Below are positions 16,328 to 26,200 of a stretch of 64,000 nt of DNA, in pieces (positions within the stretch are counted from its first letter, which is position 1; the number at the start of each line of letters is the position of its first letter). The notes under the pieces were generated by a model. It was not told the DNA's origin, ran no database searches, and was given only the letters and a program-made list of their open reading frames with translations. This DNA comes from a bacterium (GTDB lineage: Bacteria; Sumerlaeota; Sumerlaeia; SLMS01), in the NCBI GenBank assembly GCA_016125005.1, contig WGMQ01000045.1, forward strand, positions 1-64,000. Reading direction: 5' to 3'. The position numbers and the translations under genes are program-made.

Positions 16328-16342
16328 CCACCGAAAAGATAA

Positions 16343-16375
16343 CGCTCCCGAAGGCATGGATTGCCTCCGGGAGCG
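16343..16375. terminator. Bidirectional terminator between DnaC-like gene and secreted propeller gene
   Basis: CGCTCCCG-AA-GGCA, loop TGGAT, TGCC-TC-CGGGAGCG: 12 paired positions with one internal mismatch. On the minus strand it is followed by TTATCTTTTC, a classical U-rich tail, so it best terminates the 17855-16401 gene; it may also serve the plus-strand gene. Confidence 0.75.
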
Positions 16376-16400
16376 CGAGATTCCTTGAACCGACCAGACC

Positions 16401-17855
16401 TTAGTACTGCGTCCAGTCCGGCACGTTGGAGGTCAGGGCGAAGCTCTGCGACGCGGGCGCAGTCACGGGGATGCTGGTGTTGCCGCCGGGGCTGTACATG
16501 CGCACGTGTTCGTTGACGCGATCACCGGCAATCACGTTGCCCACATAGTCGACCGCGAGCGGCGGTGAGTAGGTCACGCTGCTGGTGCCGTAGTAGGGGG
16601 CATTCAGTTCGATGGCTCGGTCGGTCGTCAGCAAGGTAACGGTCTTGGTAGCCTGGGTTGCGAGACCCAGGTCGTAGACGCCCAAGGTCGTGCTGACGAA
16701 GACATGGGGTCCACCGGGGGCTCCTGCTCCGGCGACCTTCACGAACATGGGGCGTTCCGGGAAGGTGACGACCCATGCGGCATTGGTATCCAGCAGCGAA
16801 CCGGCTGTCGCAGCGGCAACCGTGGCTGCATCCCAACGGAATAGCTTCAGGCCCGCCTGGGTCACCCAATACAAGTTGCCATCGGCGTCGAACTCCACGT
16901 CCTTCGAATACGCGATACCCGAGATGGTTCCAACGATATCCGTTCCGGTGGATGCAGCCGTGATGGCCGTGCCCGTCATCGGGAAGCGGGTGATGTTCCC
17001 GCCGCGGCACAGGAACGCGAACTTGCTGGCGCTGATGTTTTGCACGGCGATGTCGCGCGGGTTCGTGATGGAAACGGCGCTATCCGCGTCCGCAAACGAT
17101 GCCGGGTAGGGTGTCGTCAGGGAGGCCGACATCACTTCGCTGCCGGCAGGAATCTGCCCCGCACCATACAAGGTCGTGAGGTCGTCAGGATCGAGCGACA
17201 GTCCCCAGAGAGCATTGTTGCCGCCGCCAACGCCTGTGGCGTTCGTTGCATCGGCAAGACCCTTGATTAGGCGGTTTGCATAGCTGCCATCATATCCGCC
17301 TGCGAGAGACAGGTCCGGGTTCATGACGACCGCGACGGCGTTGCCCGCTGTCGCATTGTTGTAGGTGGAGGCCACAACCAGCTTTCCGAAAGCATCGGAG
17401 GAGGGGTTCTTCACCGAGAGCATCGTATTGGGAGAGAAGCCCGCGAAGATGGTGTTCACCTCGGCCGTCTGGCCGAGATTGCCGAGCGAGCGGTGTCCGC
17501 GGGTCAGGGTCCAGCCTGCCGCTGTATTCTTGGCCGCAGTCACGCGCACCTTGTAACCGGTACCAGAGGTGAGGAATGCACCAGCAGCGTTGTCGTTCCG
17601 CCCGTTCCAGACCACGGAGTTGAGGCCGACGGTGGCTGTCCCGGCGAAGGTCGCCACGACACTGTTGCCCGAATCGAGAACCTCGATGCTGACTGAGTCG
17701 GCGTCTTCGTTGAGCGTGTAGGAAATTGTGAGGCCTGCGGTTACCGCTACGCTGGTGCTGCTGACCTGAATGCCAGACGCGTAGGGGATTGCAAGAGCGG
17801 TTGATGTCAGGCTGGCGCCCAACAGGATGGATGAAACCAAAAGCCTCTTCAGCAT
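16401..17855 (-). CDS. Secreted FlgD-Ig plus beta-propeller protein with C-terminal DWTQY tail
   Basis: 484 aa. A signal peptide (MLKRLLVSSILLGASLTSTALA) is followed by an FlgD-type Ig domain (residues 28-110; Y-T-L-N-E-D-A-D-S-V-S-I, then V-V-W-N-G-R-N-D-N-A-A-G). The remaining residues are rich in repeats such as D-A-D-G-N-L-Y-W-V and L-A-V-D-Y-V-G-N-V, typical of six- or seven-bladed propellers. It ends in N-V-P-D-W-T-Q-Y, close to the tail of the LTD protein. AGGAG lies 7 bases before ATG. There are no catalytic signatures; it is probably an exported binding or surface-layer-associated protein. Confidence 0.75.
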   Translation of the reverse strand: MLKRLLVSSILLGASLTSTALAIPYASGIQVSSTSVAVTAGLTISYTLNEDADSVSIEVLDSGNSVVATFAGTATVGLNSVVWNGRNDNAAGAFLTSGTGYKVRVTAAKNTAAGWTLTRGHRSLGNLGQTAEVNTIFAGFSPNTMLSVKNPSSDAFGKLVVASTYNNATAGNAVAVVMNPDLSLAGGYDGSYANRLIKGLADATNATGVGGGNNALWGLSLDPDDLTTLYGAGQIPAGSEVMSASLTTPYPASFADADSAVSITNPRDIAVQNISASKFAFLCRGGNITRFPMTGTAITAASTGTDIVGTISGIAYSKDVEFDADGNLYWVTQAGLKLFRWDAATVAAATAGSLLDTNAAWVVTFPERPMFVKVAGAGAPGGPHVFVSTTLGVYDLGLATQATKTVTLLTTDRAIELNAPYYGTSSVTYSPPLAVDYVGNVIAGDRVNEHVRMYSPGGNTSIPVTAPASQSFALTSNVPDWTQY

Positions 17856-18093
17856 GGAAAGACTCCTGATCCGTTTGGATTGAATTCCCGGCGGCGGACA
17901 GCACTAGCACCGAGGCCTGCAATTGCAAGTCCATTTTGATTGATTTAATTAACCAAGCCGCACCCGCATCGGCGTGATGGGCCCGAGCACCTCGCTCAAC
18001 AACCCGGCTCCAAACCTGTTGCGCTTCTCCCCTGCCATTGGCGTTCCTTCTCCATCCGGGCCACACGGCCCGAGTCGAAGCACTGGGTGACGC

Positions 18094-18897
18094 ATGTCGA
18101 TCGAGCAATCGGGTACGCCGGATAGGATCCGAGCGACCAATTTGGTGAAGGAATACGGCTCAACCCGCGTGGTTGATGGCGTGGACATCGAGATCAAGGC
18201 CGGTGAGATCGTCGGGTTGCTTGGGCCCAACGGCGCGGGCAAGTCCACAACCTTCAAGATGCTGGTGGGATTCACGAAGCCGACCTCGGGCAAAGTGCAG
18301 TTCAATTCCGAGGACATGAGCCGCCTGCCGATTCACCTGCGCGCCCGCCTCGGCATTGCCTACCTGCCTCAGGAAACCAGTGTCTTCCGCAAGATGACCG
18401 TGCGCCAGAACCTGATGGCTGTGATGCAGGCCCTTGGCTACTCCAAGAAGGAAATCCGTCCGCGGATGAACGAGTTGCTAGAGGAGCTGGGCATCGGCGA
18501 GTTGAAGGATCGATTGGCGGAGAAGCTTTCCGGTGGCGAGAAGCGCCGTGTCGAGATCGCCCGGGCGCTCATGACGAAACCGAAGTTCCTGTTCCTCGAC
18601 GAGCCGTTTACCGGCATCGATCCGGTCACCGTCGAAGACATCCAGGGGATCGTCAAGAACCTCTGCGCCAAGGGACTGGGCCTCCTCATCACCGACCACA
18701 ACCTGCGTGAAACGCTGCATATCACGCGGAGGAGCTACATCCTCATCGACGGAAAGGTTGCTGCCTCGGGTTCGGTGAAGGAAATCCTCGACAGCAAGAT
18801 CGTTCGCGAGCGCTTCTTCACCCAGTCAATCGTGGAGGACGTGTCGCGGCGCCGTGTGAGTAATTCCGCCGAGGATATCCCCCGGCTCGACGAATAG
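18094..18897 (+). CDS. lptB: LptB-like ABC transporter ATPase
   Basis: 267 aa. Walker A is G-P-N-G-A-G-K-S-T, the Q-loop Y-L-P-Q-E-T-S-V-F-R-K-M-T-V, the signature L-S-G-G-E-K-R-R-V-E-I-A-R-A-L, Walker B F-L-F-L-D-E-P-F-T-G-I-D-P, and the switch I-T-D-H-N-L-R-E-T-L. The Q-E-x-S-I/V-F-R-K and I-T-D-H-N-V/L-R-E-T-L strings are characteristic of LptB, which powers lipopolysaccharide transport with LptFG. The next gene, 33 bases on, is an ABC-2-type permease rather than LptF/G, so either the real partners lie elsewhere or this copy serves that permease. Confidence is high for the family and moderate for LPS function. Confidence 0.8.
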   Translation: MSIEQSGTPDRIRATNLVKEYGSTRVVDGVDIEIKAGEIVGLLGPNGAGKSTTFKMLVGFTKPTSGKVQFNSEDMSRLPIHLRARLGIAYLPQETSVFRKMTVRQNLMAVMQALGYSKKEIRPRMNELLEELGIGELKDRLAEKLSGGEKRRVEIARALMTKPKFLFLDEPFTGIDPVTVEDIQGIVKNLCAKGLGLLITDHNLRETLHITRRSYILIDGKVAASGSVKEILDSKIVRERFFTQSIVEDVSRRRVSNSAEDIPRLDE

Positions 18898-18930
18898 ACA
18901 CCGTCCCATCTCTGTTTGTGGAGGGGTTCC

Positions 18931-20448
18931 ATGTACGCCCTTTGGGCCAACATCTTCGACAATCCGATCCTTGTCCGGGAACTCCGCCGCCGCATGCGCG
19001 GCAAGGCGCTGCTGTATAGCATCATCAGCTACCTGTTCCTGATGACTCTCGCCACGATCATCGTAATGCTGAGCTACTCCCCCAGTTCCTTCGAGCGTCC
19101 CAGCACCGAGACGCTCCAGCGCATGAAGCACACGGGCGAAGTCATGTTCAACGCCATCACCGCTATTCAGGTTCTGTTGGTGCTGATCATCGCACCGACC
19201 ATCACCGCGGGACTGACCACGGGCGAGAAGGAACGACAGACCTTCGACTTCCTCCGCGTAACGACGATCTCGCGTTGGATGTACATTGTGGGCTGCTTCC
19301 TCTCCACCTGCTTTTACGTGGCGCTGGCGCTGCTCTGCGCGCTCCCACTCCAGGCAGTGACCTTCCTTTATGGCGGCGTCAGTCTCGGCGATGTGATGGG
19401 CACCTTCATCGTCCTGCTATGCAGCAGCGCCGTTTTGTCGGCCTTTGGACTGTTCATTTCCTCAGTGACCGAGAAGACACGCACAGCACAGGGCATGGTG
19501 ATTTTTCTGGTGTTTGGAATCCTGTTCGGCGGCCTGATGCTGGTGCAGTCTTATCGCTCAGTATTCCAGGGGGCGACCTCGCTCCTTCCTGCGGCGGCGG
19601 GCGGGTTGTTTGTGGCGGGACTTCAGATCCCCGCTTGGGCAATCGTCCCGGCGACACTCGCGGTCTTTGCCTTCCTCTTCCTGCTGCTGGCCGCGCGCAA
19701 ACTCTTCGAGTCCGACGAGGCGCGCGCGCTCAACCATTGGCAGTATCTGGCGGCATTCGCAGCAGTGATGGGGATCTCGCTGGGGATCCTCGGCGCAAAC
19801 CAGTTCACCAACGAATTCGTCGAGTGGTCCGTGCTGAGCGTCGGTTACGTGATGCTCCTCGCCGGTGTGCTGATCTTTTCAACAGGGCGCATGGAAGTGG
19901 GTGATGAGGTCTGGCATCTCAAGCGCCTCGTTCCCGTGCTTCGGCCCATCGATCAGACAGTGCCCTTTCTGGTGCTGGTCGGAGCGATCTGGTGGACTCT
20001 GGTTGGGATGATTCCGCAGCACACGGCCACGCCCCAACTGAAGGCGGATGCCGTGATGGCATTCCGGCTCTGCTCCACGGCCTCATTCGTTTTTCTCGTC
20101 GTCCTGGGACGATTCCTGACAGCGACGATGCGCTCCTCAGCCAAGGCTTTCCGAGTGACGCTGGCTGTCGTCTGCTGCCTGACCTTCCTGATCCCGCTGC
20201 TGTCCGGTGCCGGGCGCTTCGCGCTGGATTTGGACCCGCTGTGGAGCACCATCGAGTGCTTATCCCCACTCGGGATGATTACCAGCGCCGTTTACGGCAA
20301 CACGGGCGGGGCGAACTACGTGGGTCCTGCGACGGTCGCATCGGTGGCGCTTCTGGTGGTTGGCGCGGTACTCGGATTGATCGGAGAAGTCCGCCGCTAC
20401 CAGCGGTGGAAGCACTTTGACTATCACTACGACATGCCAGCGCGATGA
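18931..20448 (+). CDS. ABC-2-type permease
   Basis: 505 aa, about 12 membrane helices. The start M-Y-A-L-W-A-N-I-F-D-N-P-I-L-V-R-E-L-R-R-R-M-R-G-K-A places a basic amphipathic stretch before the first helix, as in ABC-2 permeases. The segment T-A-G-L-T-T-G-E-K-E-R-Q-T-F-D-F-L is the usual ABC-2 coupling region. ATG 18931 follows GTGGAGGGG; the track start at 18916 is a TTG five codons earlier. It lies 33 bases after the LptB-like ATPase and is likely its membrane partner. Substrate is unknown. Confidence 0.72.
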   Translation: MYALWANIFDNPILVRELRRRMRGKALLYSIISYLFLMTLATIIVMLSYSPSSFERPSTETLQRMKHTGEVMFNAITAIQVLLVLIIAPTITAGLTTGEKERQTFDFLRVTTISRWMYIVGCFLSTCFYVALALLCALPLQAVTFLYGGVSLGDVMGTFIVLLCSSAVLSAFGLFISSVTEKTRTAQGMVIFLVFGILFGGLMLVQSYRSVFQGATSLLPAAAGGLFVAGLQIPAWAIVPATLAVFAFLFLLLAARKLFESDEARALNHWQYLAAFAAVMGISLGILGANQFTNEFVEWSVLSVGYVMLLAGVLIFSTGRMEVGDEVWHLKRLVPVLRPIDQTVPFLVLVGAIWWTLVGMIPQHTATPQLKADAVMAFRLCSTASFVFLVVLGRFLTATMRSSAKAFRVTLAVVCCLTFLIPLLSGAGRFALDLDPLWSTIECLSPLGMITSAVYGNTGGANYVGPATVASVALLVVGAVLGLIGEVRRYQRWKHFDYHYDMPAR

Positions 20449-20519
20449 ATCCGTCGCGCTCAAATGATTGAATAAGCCCCGATGGAAACCGTAGGGTCTC
20501 CGAGGAGGGAAATAACCCC

Positions 20520-20705
20520 ATGAACAGACTGCTTTTGCTGATCGTCGCCTTCTTCCTCCCCCCAGTGGCCGTGGCCTTGGTGGATGGAATTGGGTTTCAC
20601 TTCCTGCTGAACATCATCCTATGGATCTGCGGATGCGGGGTCGCGGGCATCGTTCACGCCTTCATCGTCGTTCTGATGAAGGACGTCGAGATTACTAACA
20701 CCTAG
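20520..20705 (+). CDS. YqaE/Pmp3-family small membrane protein
   Basis: 61 aa with two membrane helices. F-F-L-P-P-V-A-V-A-L-V-D-G-I-G-F-H-F-L-L-N-I-I-L-W and G-I-V-H-A-F-I-V match the Pmp3/YqaE signature (stress-related proteolipid). GGAGGG precedes ATG by about 8 bases. It ends 3 bases from the convergent tadA stop codon, with no room for a separate terminator. Confidence 0.8.
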   Translation: MNRLLLLIVAFFLPPVAVALVDGIGFHFLLNIILWICGCGVAGIVHAFIVVLMKDVEITNT

Positions 20706-20708
20706 GCC

Positions 20709-21185
20709 TCACTGACGATAACGGCGAAATGCTTCCTTGAGCAGGGCGGCGCATTCCTCGGCCAGGACGCCGCTGTAGACCTCGAGTCGATGGTTGAATC
20801 GTGGGTTGGCCACAATATTCGGCTCGTGGCCCGGCGTACAGGCACCCCAGCGCGGATTGCTGGCGCCAAAGACCAGCCGGGCAATTCGAGCGTGTAGCAG
20901 AGCACCCGCACACATGGGACAGGGCTCCAGCGTCACATACAGGGTGGCGCCGTCCAGCCTCCAATCCCCTACCCGGTGGGCCGCCTCACGCAGCGCCAGC
21001 ATCTCCGCGTGTGCCGTTGGATCGCCCAGGGTTTCCTTCCCGTCGTGCGCGCCGCCAAGCAACTGGCCGTCTCGAACCACCACGGCACCGATTGGTACTT
21101 CTCCCCTATCGGCAGCGAGACGGGCCCACCCAAGGGCCCGCCTCATCCAGTAATCATCACCGTGTGGAACTGCGGGATCGGTCAC
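20709..21185 (-). CDS. tadA: tRNA adenosine(34) deaminase TadA
   Basis: 158 aa. Zinc deaminase motifs H-A-E (T-A-H-A-E-M) and P-C-P-M-C-A-G-A are intact, and R-L-V-F-G-A-S-N-P-R-W-G-A is typical of TadA. It makes inosine at the wobble position of tRNA-Arg(ACG). The start codon overlaps the stop of the upstream glycoside-hydrolase-like gene by 4 bases (ATGA), indicating translational coupling. Confidence 0.9.
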   Translation of the reverse strand: MTDPAVPHGDDYWMRRALGWARLAADRGEVPIGAVVVRDGQLLGGAHDGKETLGDPTAHAEMLALREAAHRVGDWRLDGATLYVTLEPCPMCAGALLHARIARLVFGASNPRWGACTPGHEPNIVANPRFNHRLEVYSGVLAEECAALLKEAFRRYRQ

Positions 21186-22984
21186 AGCGGCGGCTCGATG
21201 CTCGCAACGGTCCGACGCTCGATTGTGACTGGAGCCAGTCGCTCGACGACTTTCCCCGCCTTGAGGGTGACGCGCTGAACCGTCATGCGAACGGGTGTCA
21301 CCTCAAGAACGATCGCGTCGAACTCAGACCCGGATGAAAGAACGATCCGGCGCGGATCAGAGCTGGGGATGTAGGACGGCACCGGCGTTGGTGACGGGAT
21401 GGGAGACGGAGTGGCGAACTCGAGCGGCTTGCTTCCAAGCACGTCCGTGGCGGGGGTTGGCGTGGGTGTGTTGCGCAGTACCTGGGCGGGCGGACTGAAC
21501 ATGCGGGTGAAAATCCGGCTCTCCCAGGGCCCGTCGATCGGGCGGGTCTCGACGATTCGGCCGGGGCGAGAGCGGTAGAAAACATTGGGAAGGCTCTGGT
21601 AGAAGCCGCGGGGGCGATCACGGATCGGTGAGGCATAGTGATAAATCACGGTGCCGAGGCCGCGGGACCGAACAGCCTCCACCTGGCGGCGGAACTGCTC
21701 GCTAAAGTTCATGTACCCCGCGAGGGAAATGATCGCCGAGGTATTGTACTGGTTGTTGCCCGCGAAGCCGGCCCAGGCGCGGATCGAGTCGTCTGGGGAA
21801 ACGCGCTCGTGCACCTGAAAGACCAGTTCGCTGACTAGGCCTTCACGCGCCCACGAGATCCAGTCAACCATCGAATCCTTGTAGGTGCTGGAGGCGATGT
21901 ACTCCTCGAAGGTATTCGGAGGCGGTCCGCTGGTCTCGATCAGGACGCCGACGGTGACATCGGGGCGGGCTGAAATGATGGTGTTTCGCAGGGAGCGAAT
22001 CAGCTGCGTGAGGCGGTCGCGACGCCATGCGGACCATACCGGGTCGTCCGCGGGGGGCGCCCCCTCGCCACCGACCGCCGCGCGGAAGGCCTTAACCGCG
22101 CCGGGAGAGTAACCCCAGTCTGCGCCGGGGTAGCGAACTCCTGTGAACAGATAACCGTCGGGGGCGATCTGCGTATCGATCTCGCGGACGATGGCGCTCA
22201 GATACCGCACTACATCCGGATCGCCCGGGTCCATGTAGATCACATTGTCGGGAGCGATCTCGCGGTCGTCGAGCGAGCGGTTGGCGTACTCGGGGAAGCG
22301 ACCGATGGGATTGCGGAGCGGAGGACGCCCGCCCGTTGCGGCCGCGTAGGCCGGCAACACGTTGACCACGGCGATCAGGCGCTTCTTCTGCTCTAGGCGA
22401 TTGCGCAGTGTACCCAGTGGGTTCGGGAACGCCGTACCGATGGACGGGAGGGACTCTTCCAACCCGGAAACATACGCCACACCGAGCACCGTCCGGACCT
22501 CGGCATAGACGCGGCTGAAGCCACCTGTGTTGATATCCGAGACCAGTTCCTCCAGCTGAACGCTGTTCTGGTAGCCGCGATCTGCCGCGAGCACGTAGAT
22601 GCCGCGGATCTCTCCTGACTCAAGGGGCACCGGCCTCAGCTGGACGAGGGGGATGTCGCTTAGGACCGCGGGGCGGTTGGAACCGGACGCTTCGAAAGGG
22701 TTGGTGGGCTGTGCAGCCGGGGTGGCAGCCGGCGAATCGAACGGATTGTTGGAGATGAAGGGAGCACCCGACTCGGCAGCGGAATCGGGGGAGCTGAAGG
22801 GGTCGGAGGACGGTTCGGCTGGTGTCGGCGTGGGCGTGGCGCTCTGCGCTCCGGGATCGGGCGCGGCGAAAGGATCATCGAATGGGTTGGGGCCTTGTGC
22901 GAATGCACCACCACCCAACAGCGCCACCATCAGGGCGCCCAGCAGTGGGCCTCTTGCACCACGAATCAGCCTGGACAAAATCAC
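21182..22984 (-). CDS. Secreted GHL10-like glycoside hydrolase
   Basis: 600 aa from a GTG start at 22984, chosen because GGGAGGAA lies 6 bases upstream and a signal peptide follows (ILSRLIRGARGPLLGALMVALLGGGAFAQ); the track start at 23065 would bury it. A low-complexity Pro/Ser/Asn linker with N-P-F-D-S/D-P-F repeats leads to a (beta/alpha)8 domain from about residue 115: G-I-Y-V-L-A-A-D-R-G, then Y-M-D-P-G-D-P-D-V-V-R-Y, G-Y-L-F-T-G-V-R-Y-P-G, and W-I-S-W-A-R-E-G. This order matches GHL10/DUF187-type hydrolases. The C-terminus adds a T-P-T-P linker and a small domain on putative regulatory DNA-free sequence. Substrate is unknown; cell-wall or exopolysaccharide glycans are likely for the family. 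Confidence 0.7.
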   Translation of the reverse strand: MILSRLIRGARGPLLGALMVALLGGGAFAQGPNPFDDPFAAPDPGAQSATPTPTPAEPSSDPFSSPDSAAESGAPFISNNPFDSPAATPAAQPTNPFEASGSNRPAVLSDIPLVQLRPVPLESGEIRGIYVLAADRGYQNSVQLEELVSDINTGGFSRVYAEVRTVLGVAYVSGLEESLPSIGTAFPNPLGTLRNRLEQKKRLIAVVNVLPAYAAATGGRPPLRNPIGRFPEYANRSLDDREIAPDNVIYMDPGDPDVVRYLSAIVREIDTQIAPDGYLFTGVRYPGADWGYSPGAVKAFRAAVGGEGAPPADDPVWSAWRRDRLTQLIRSLRNTIISARPDVTVGVLIETSGPPPNTFEEYIASSTYKDSMVDWISWAREGLVSELVFQVHERVSPDDSIRAWAGFAGNNQYNTSAIISLAGYMNFSEQFRRQVEAVRSRGLGTVIYHYASPIRDRPRGFYQSLPNVFYRSRPGRIVETRPIDGPWESRIFTRMFSPPAQVLRNTPTPTPATDVLGSKPLEFATPSPIPSPTPVPSYIPSSDPRRIVLSSGSEFDAIVLEVTPVRMTVQRVTLKAGKVVERLAPVTIERRTVASIEPPL

Positions 22985-23237
22985 GGACTTCCTCCCGCAG
23001 GAAAAACTGGCAACCGCCGAAGCACTCGTTTGGCGAACTTCCTGACGGTCCTTATTGCCAACCATGCCGTGTCGGACAAGGGAAGAAAAGGAATTTGCAC
23101 CTCTCGGGGGGCAGAACCATAGACTGGCCCCACGCTGCTGATGATCAAGCTCGCTCGTTTTGATTGCGAGCAGTCCGCGGTGCCTCTAGGCTTGACGTCG
23201 ATTCACTACCCGCAAGGAGCGGTTTTGCCCCACACTC

Positions 23238-26200
23238 ATGTGCGAAAAAGACGCTCCTGACTCGACCCCAGCCCTGAATTCGCGGGCCATCGGTGAACTG
23301 CTCGAATCCGAGCGCCGCTATCGGTTGCTGGTGGACAACCTGAACGACGGGATCGTCATCAGCCAGAACGATCGCTTCATCTTCTTCAACCGGCGTTTTG
23401 CCGAGATGCTGGAGTACACCGCCGAAGAGCTCCGCAACCTGACGTACCATCACGTCTACACCGCGCGGGGGCTCGCCATCCTGATGGAACGGGGCGCTGC
23501 ACGCGACCGGGGGGAGGTTGTCCCGCCCCTCTACGAAACAGAACTTCGCGCCAAGTCAGGCAGGATCGTCCACGTCGAGGCGAATGTCACCATCATCACC
23601 TACGAGGGCTTGCCTGCGACGTTCGCCATCGTCCGGGACATCTCCATCCAGAAGCGGATCGAGTTCGAACAGGACTGCTTCTCGGAGCTTGCGGTCGGCC
23701 TCTCGAGCGCAGGATCGCTTGATGAACTGGCGCTCATTGTCCGTGACATCACCCAGCGCCTTTTCGGCTGGGATGCCATCTACCTCTCGTGCCGACTTTC
23801 AGGACGCACCCGCTTCTTGTCTCTGCTTCGCGTCGATAGCATCGACGGCGAGTTGGTTGAGCTGCCGAGCGCCGAGGTACATCTGCCGCATGACGGGTTC
23901 ATGTCGACGCTGGAGGTTGGGGTCGCCAAGCTGATCAACAGGACGCGTGAGGAAGCCGAGCCTGGGCTGCTTCCCTTTGGCCGGAAAACTCGACTGAGTC
24001 GCAGCCTCATGTTTGCTCCCCTGCATCGCAACGGCTCGCTGATGCTGGTTCTCTCGGTTCAGTCCTACACACCGAATCGCTACGGGCCCGTCGAGGCGGC
24101 ATTGCTCCAGCGATTCACCAACGCTCTCAGGCCGACTACCGAACGCCTGCTGGCGGAGCGGCGCTCGAACGCCTTTCTGGATCTCGGTCGAAAGCTGAGC
24201 GCATGCTCCACGCCCATCGAGGCAGCGCGCATTGTCGTCGAGGTCGCCGATCAGGTGGTTGGCTGGGATTCATGCTATGTCGATCTATACGACAGTGCAA
24301 CCGACCGTGTGGAGACGCTGTTGGTCATCGACCTGTTGGACGGCAAGCGCACCGAGTATCCGGTTTCCCACCACACCTACCCGCCCGGCCGATACATCCG
24401 GCATGTGCTGGAGCACGGTCCCACGCACTTGGAGAGGGATCAGGCCAAGGAGGGCAGCGCCCCGCAGGTGATGTTTGGCGACGTGACCCGATCCTCCGAG
24501 TCCATGCTCTTTGCGCCGCTCAAGTCCTATGGCAAGGTCGTGGGCTTCCTTTCGACGCAGAGCTACACCCCCAAGGCCTACGACGATGAGGACTTGGCAG
24601 TCGTGGATGCCCTCGCCAGCCACTGCAGCGCGGCGCTTCTCCGGGCCAGTGCTCAGAAGCAACTGCATGAGAGCGAGGAGCGATACCGCAAGGTGGCGGA
24701 AACGGTGCAGGCCGTCATCATGGGCCTGTCGAGCGACTTTCGGATCGTGGGATGGAATCGTCAGGCAGAGCGACTATACGGATACACCGCCGCGCAGATC
24801 ATTGGACGCCCCTACCTGGAAACCTTTACGCCGAAGGAGGAGCAGCTGTTCGTCCTCGACAGACTGCAAAGCGCCCTCACCGATTCCTCCCCCGGGGGAT
24901 TCGAAACGTCGGTCCATTGTCGCGATGGCTCACAGCGCATCATTTATTGGAACATTGCCCGCCAGCAGAACCAGATCACCGGCGACGTAACGTTGCTTTG
25001 CTGTGGCCAGGACATGACGGAGCGAAAGCATTGGGAGCGGGAACTCCAGATGAGCGAGGCCTACTTCCGCGCCATCGTGGAGGACCAGACCGAACTCATC
25101 GCGCGGTTCTTGCCGAGCGGCACCATCACGTTCGTTAACGAGGCGTTCTGCTCCTACTTCGGCGTGGAGCGCTGGCAGATTGTTGGGACGAACATCTTCA
25201 CGAGCGCCGCGCCGGGGTTCCGCCCCGGTCTGGAGCAGCATCTGTCGAGCCTGACAAAGGAAAGCCCGCTGGCGAGTGTGCAGCATAACTTTCGCGACCG
25301 AAACGGGGAACTCCGCTGGCAGGAGTGGTCCGACCGCGCCATCCACAATGAGACGGGGGAACTCCTCGGATTCCAGACGGTGGGACGCGACATCACGAAA
25401 CTTCGCGAAGCGCAGGAGGCACTTCGCCGCAGCCAGGAGCGTTACCTCAAGCTGCTCGAGTCATCGAGCGATGTGATCTTCCAGATCACAGCCGAGGGGA
25501 ATGTCGCCTACGCGAACCACGCCTGCAGGATGGTACTGGGCGAGGAACCCGCCGCGCTTATCGGCAACCCGGAACTCTTCCGTGGCCTGATCCATCCCGA
25601 CAGCATGGAGCGGCACCTGCGAAGCCTTCAGCTCTTCCGCGAGCGCCGCGAGGTCGCGTCGAGTTCCGAGCCTTTCCTGTGGCGGCGACGCGACGGATCC
25701 CTTGTCTATACAGAAAACCGCCTCGGCATTCTGAGTGGTGGTGAAGGCGAGGCGGCGAGCCTCCTCGCTGTATGCCGCGACGTCACGGAGCGGGTGGCGA
25801 TCGAAACCGAGCGGCGGGCCTTGGAGGGCCAGATCCAGCAGACGCAGAAGCTCGAGTCCATGAGCGTGCTTGCCGGTGGAATTGCCCACGACTTCAACAA
25901 CCTGCTGACGGGCATCATGGGCAACGCCAGCCTCGTGCTTTCGGACCTGCCTTCAAGCACGCCAGCACACGAACACACGAGCCAGATCCAAGCCGCAGCA
26001 CAGCGTGCGGCCGATCTGACGCGCCAGATGCTCGCCTACGCCGGCAAGGGTAGCTTCGTCGTCCGGCCCCTGCAGCTATCCAACGTGGTGCTGGAAATGA
26101 CCGGCATCCTGAAGACGGTCATCAGCCCGCGCGCACACATGGACCTGCAGCTGGATGAGAAAATCCCCAGTGTTCAGGCCGACGGGACACAGATCGGCCA

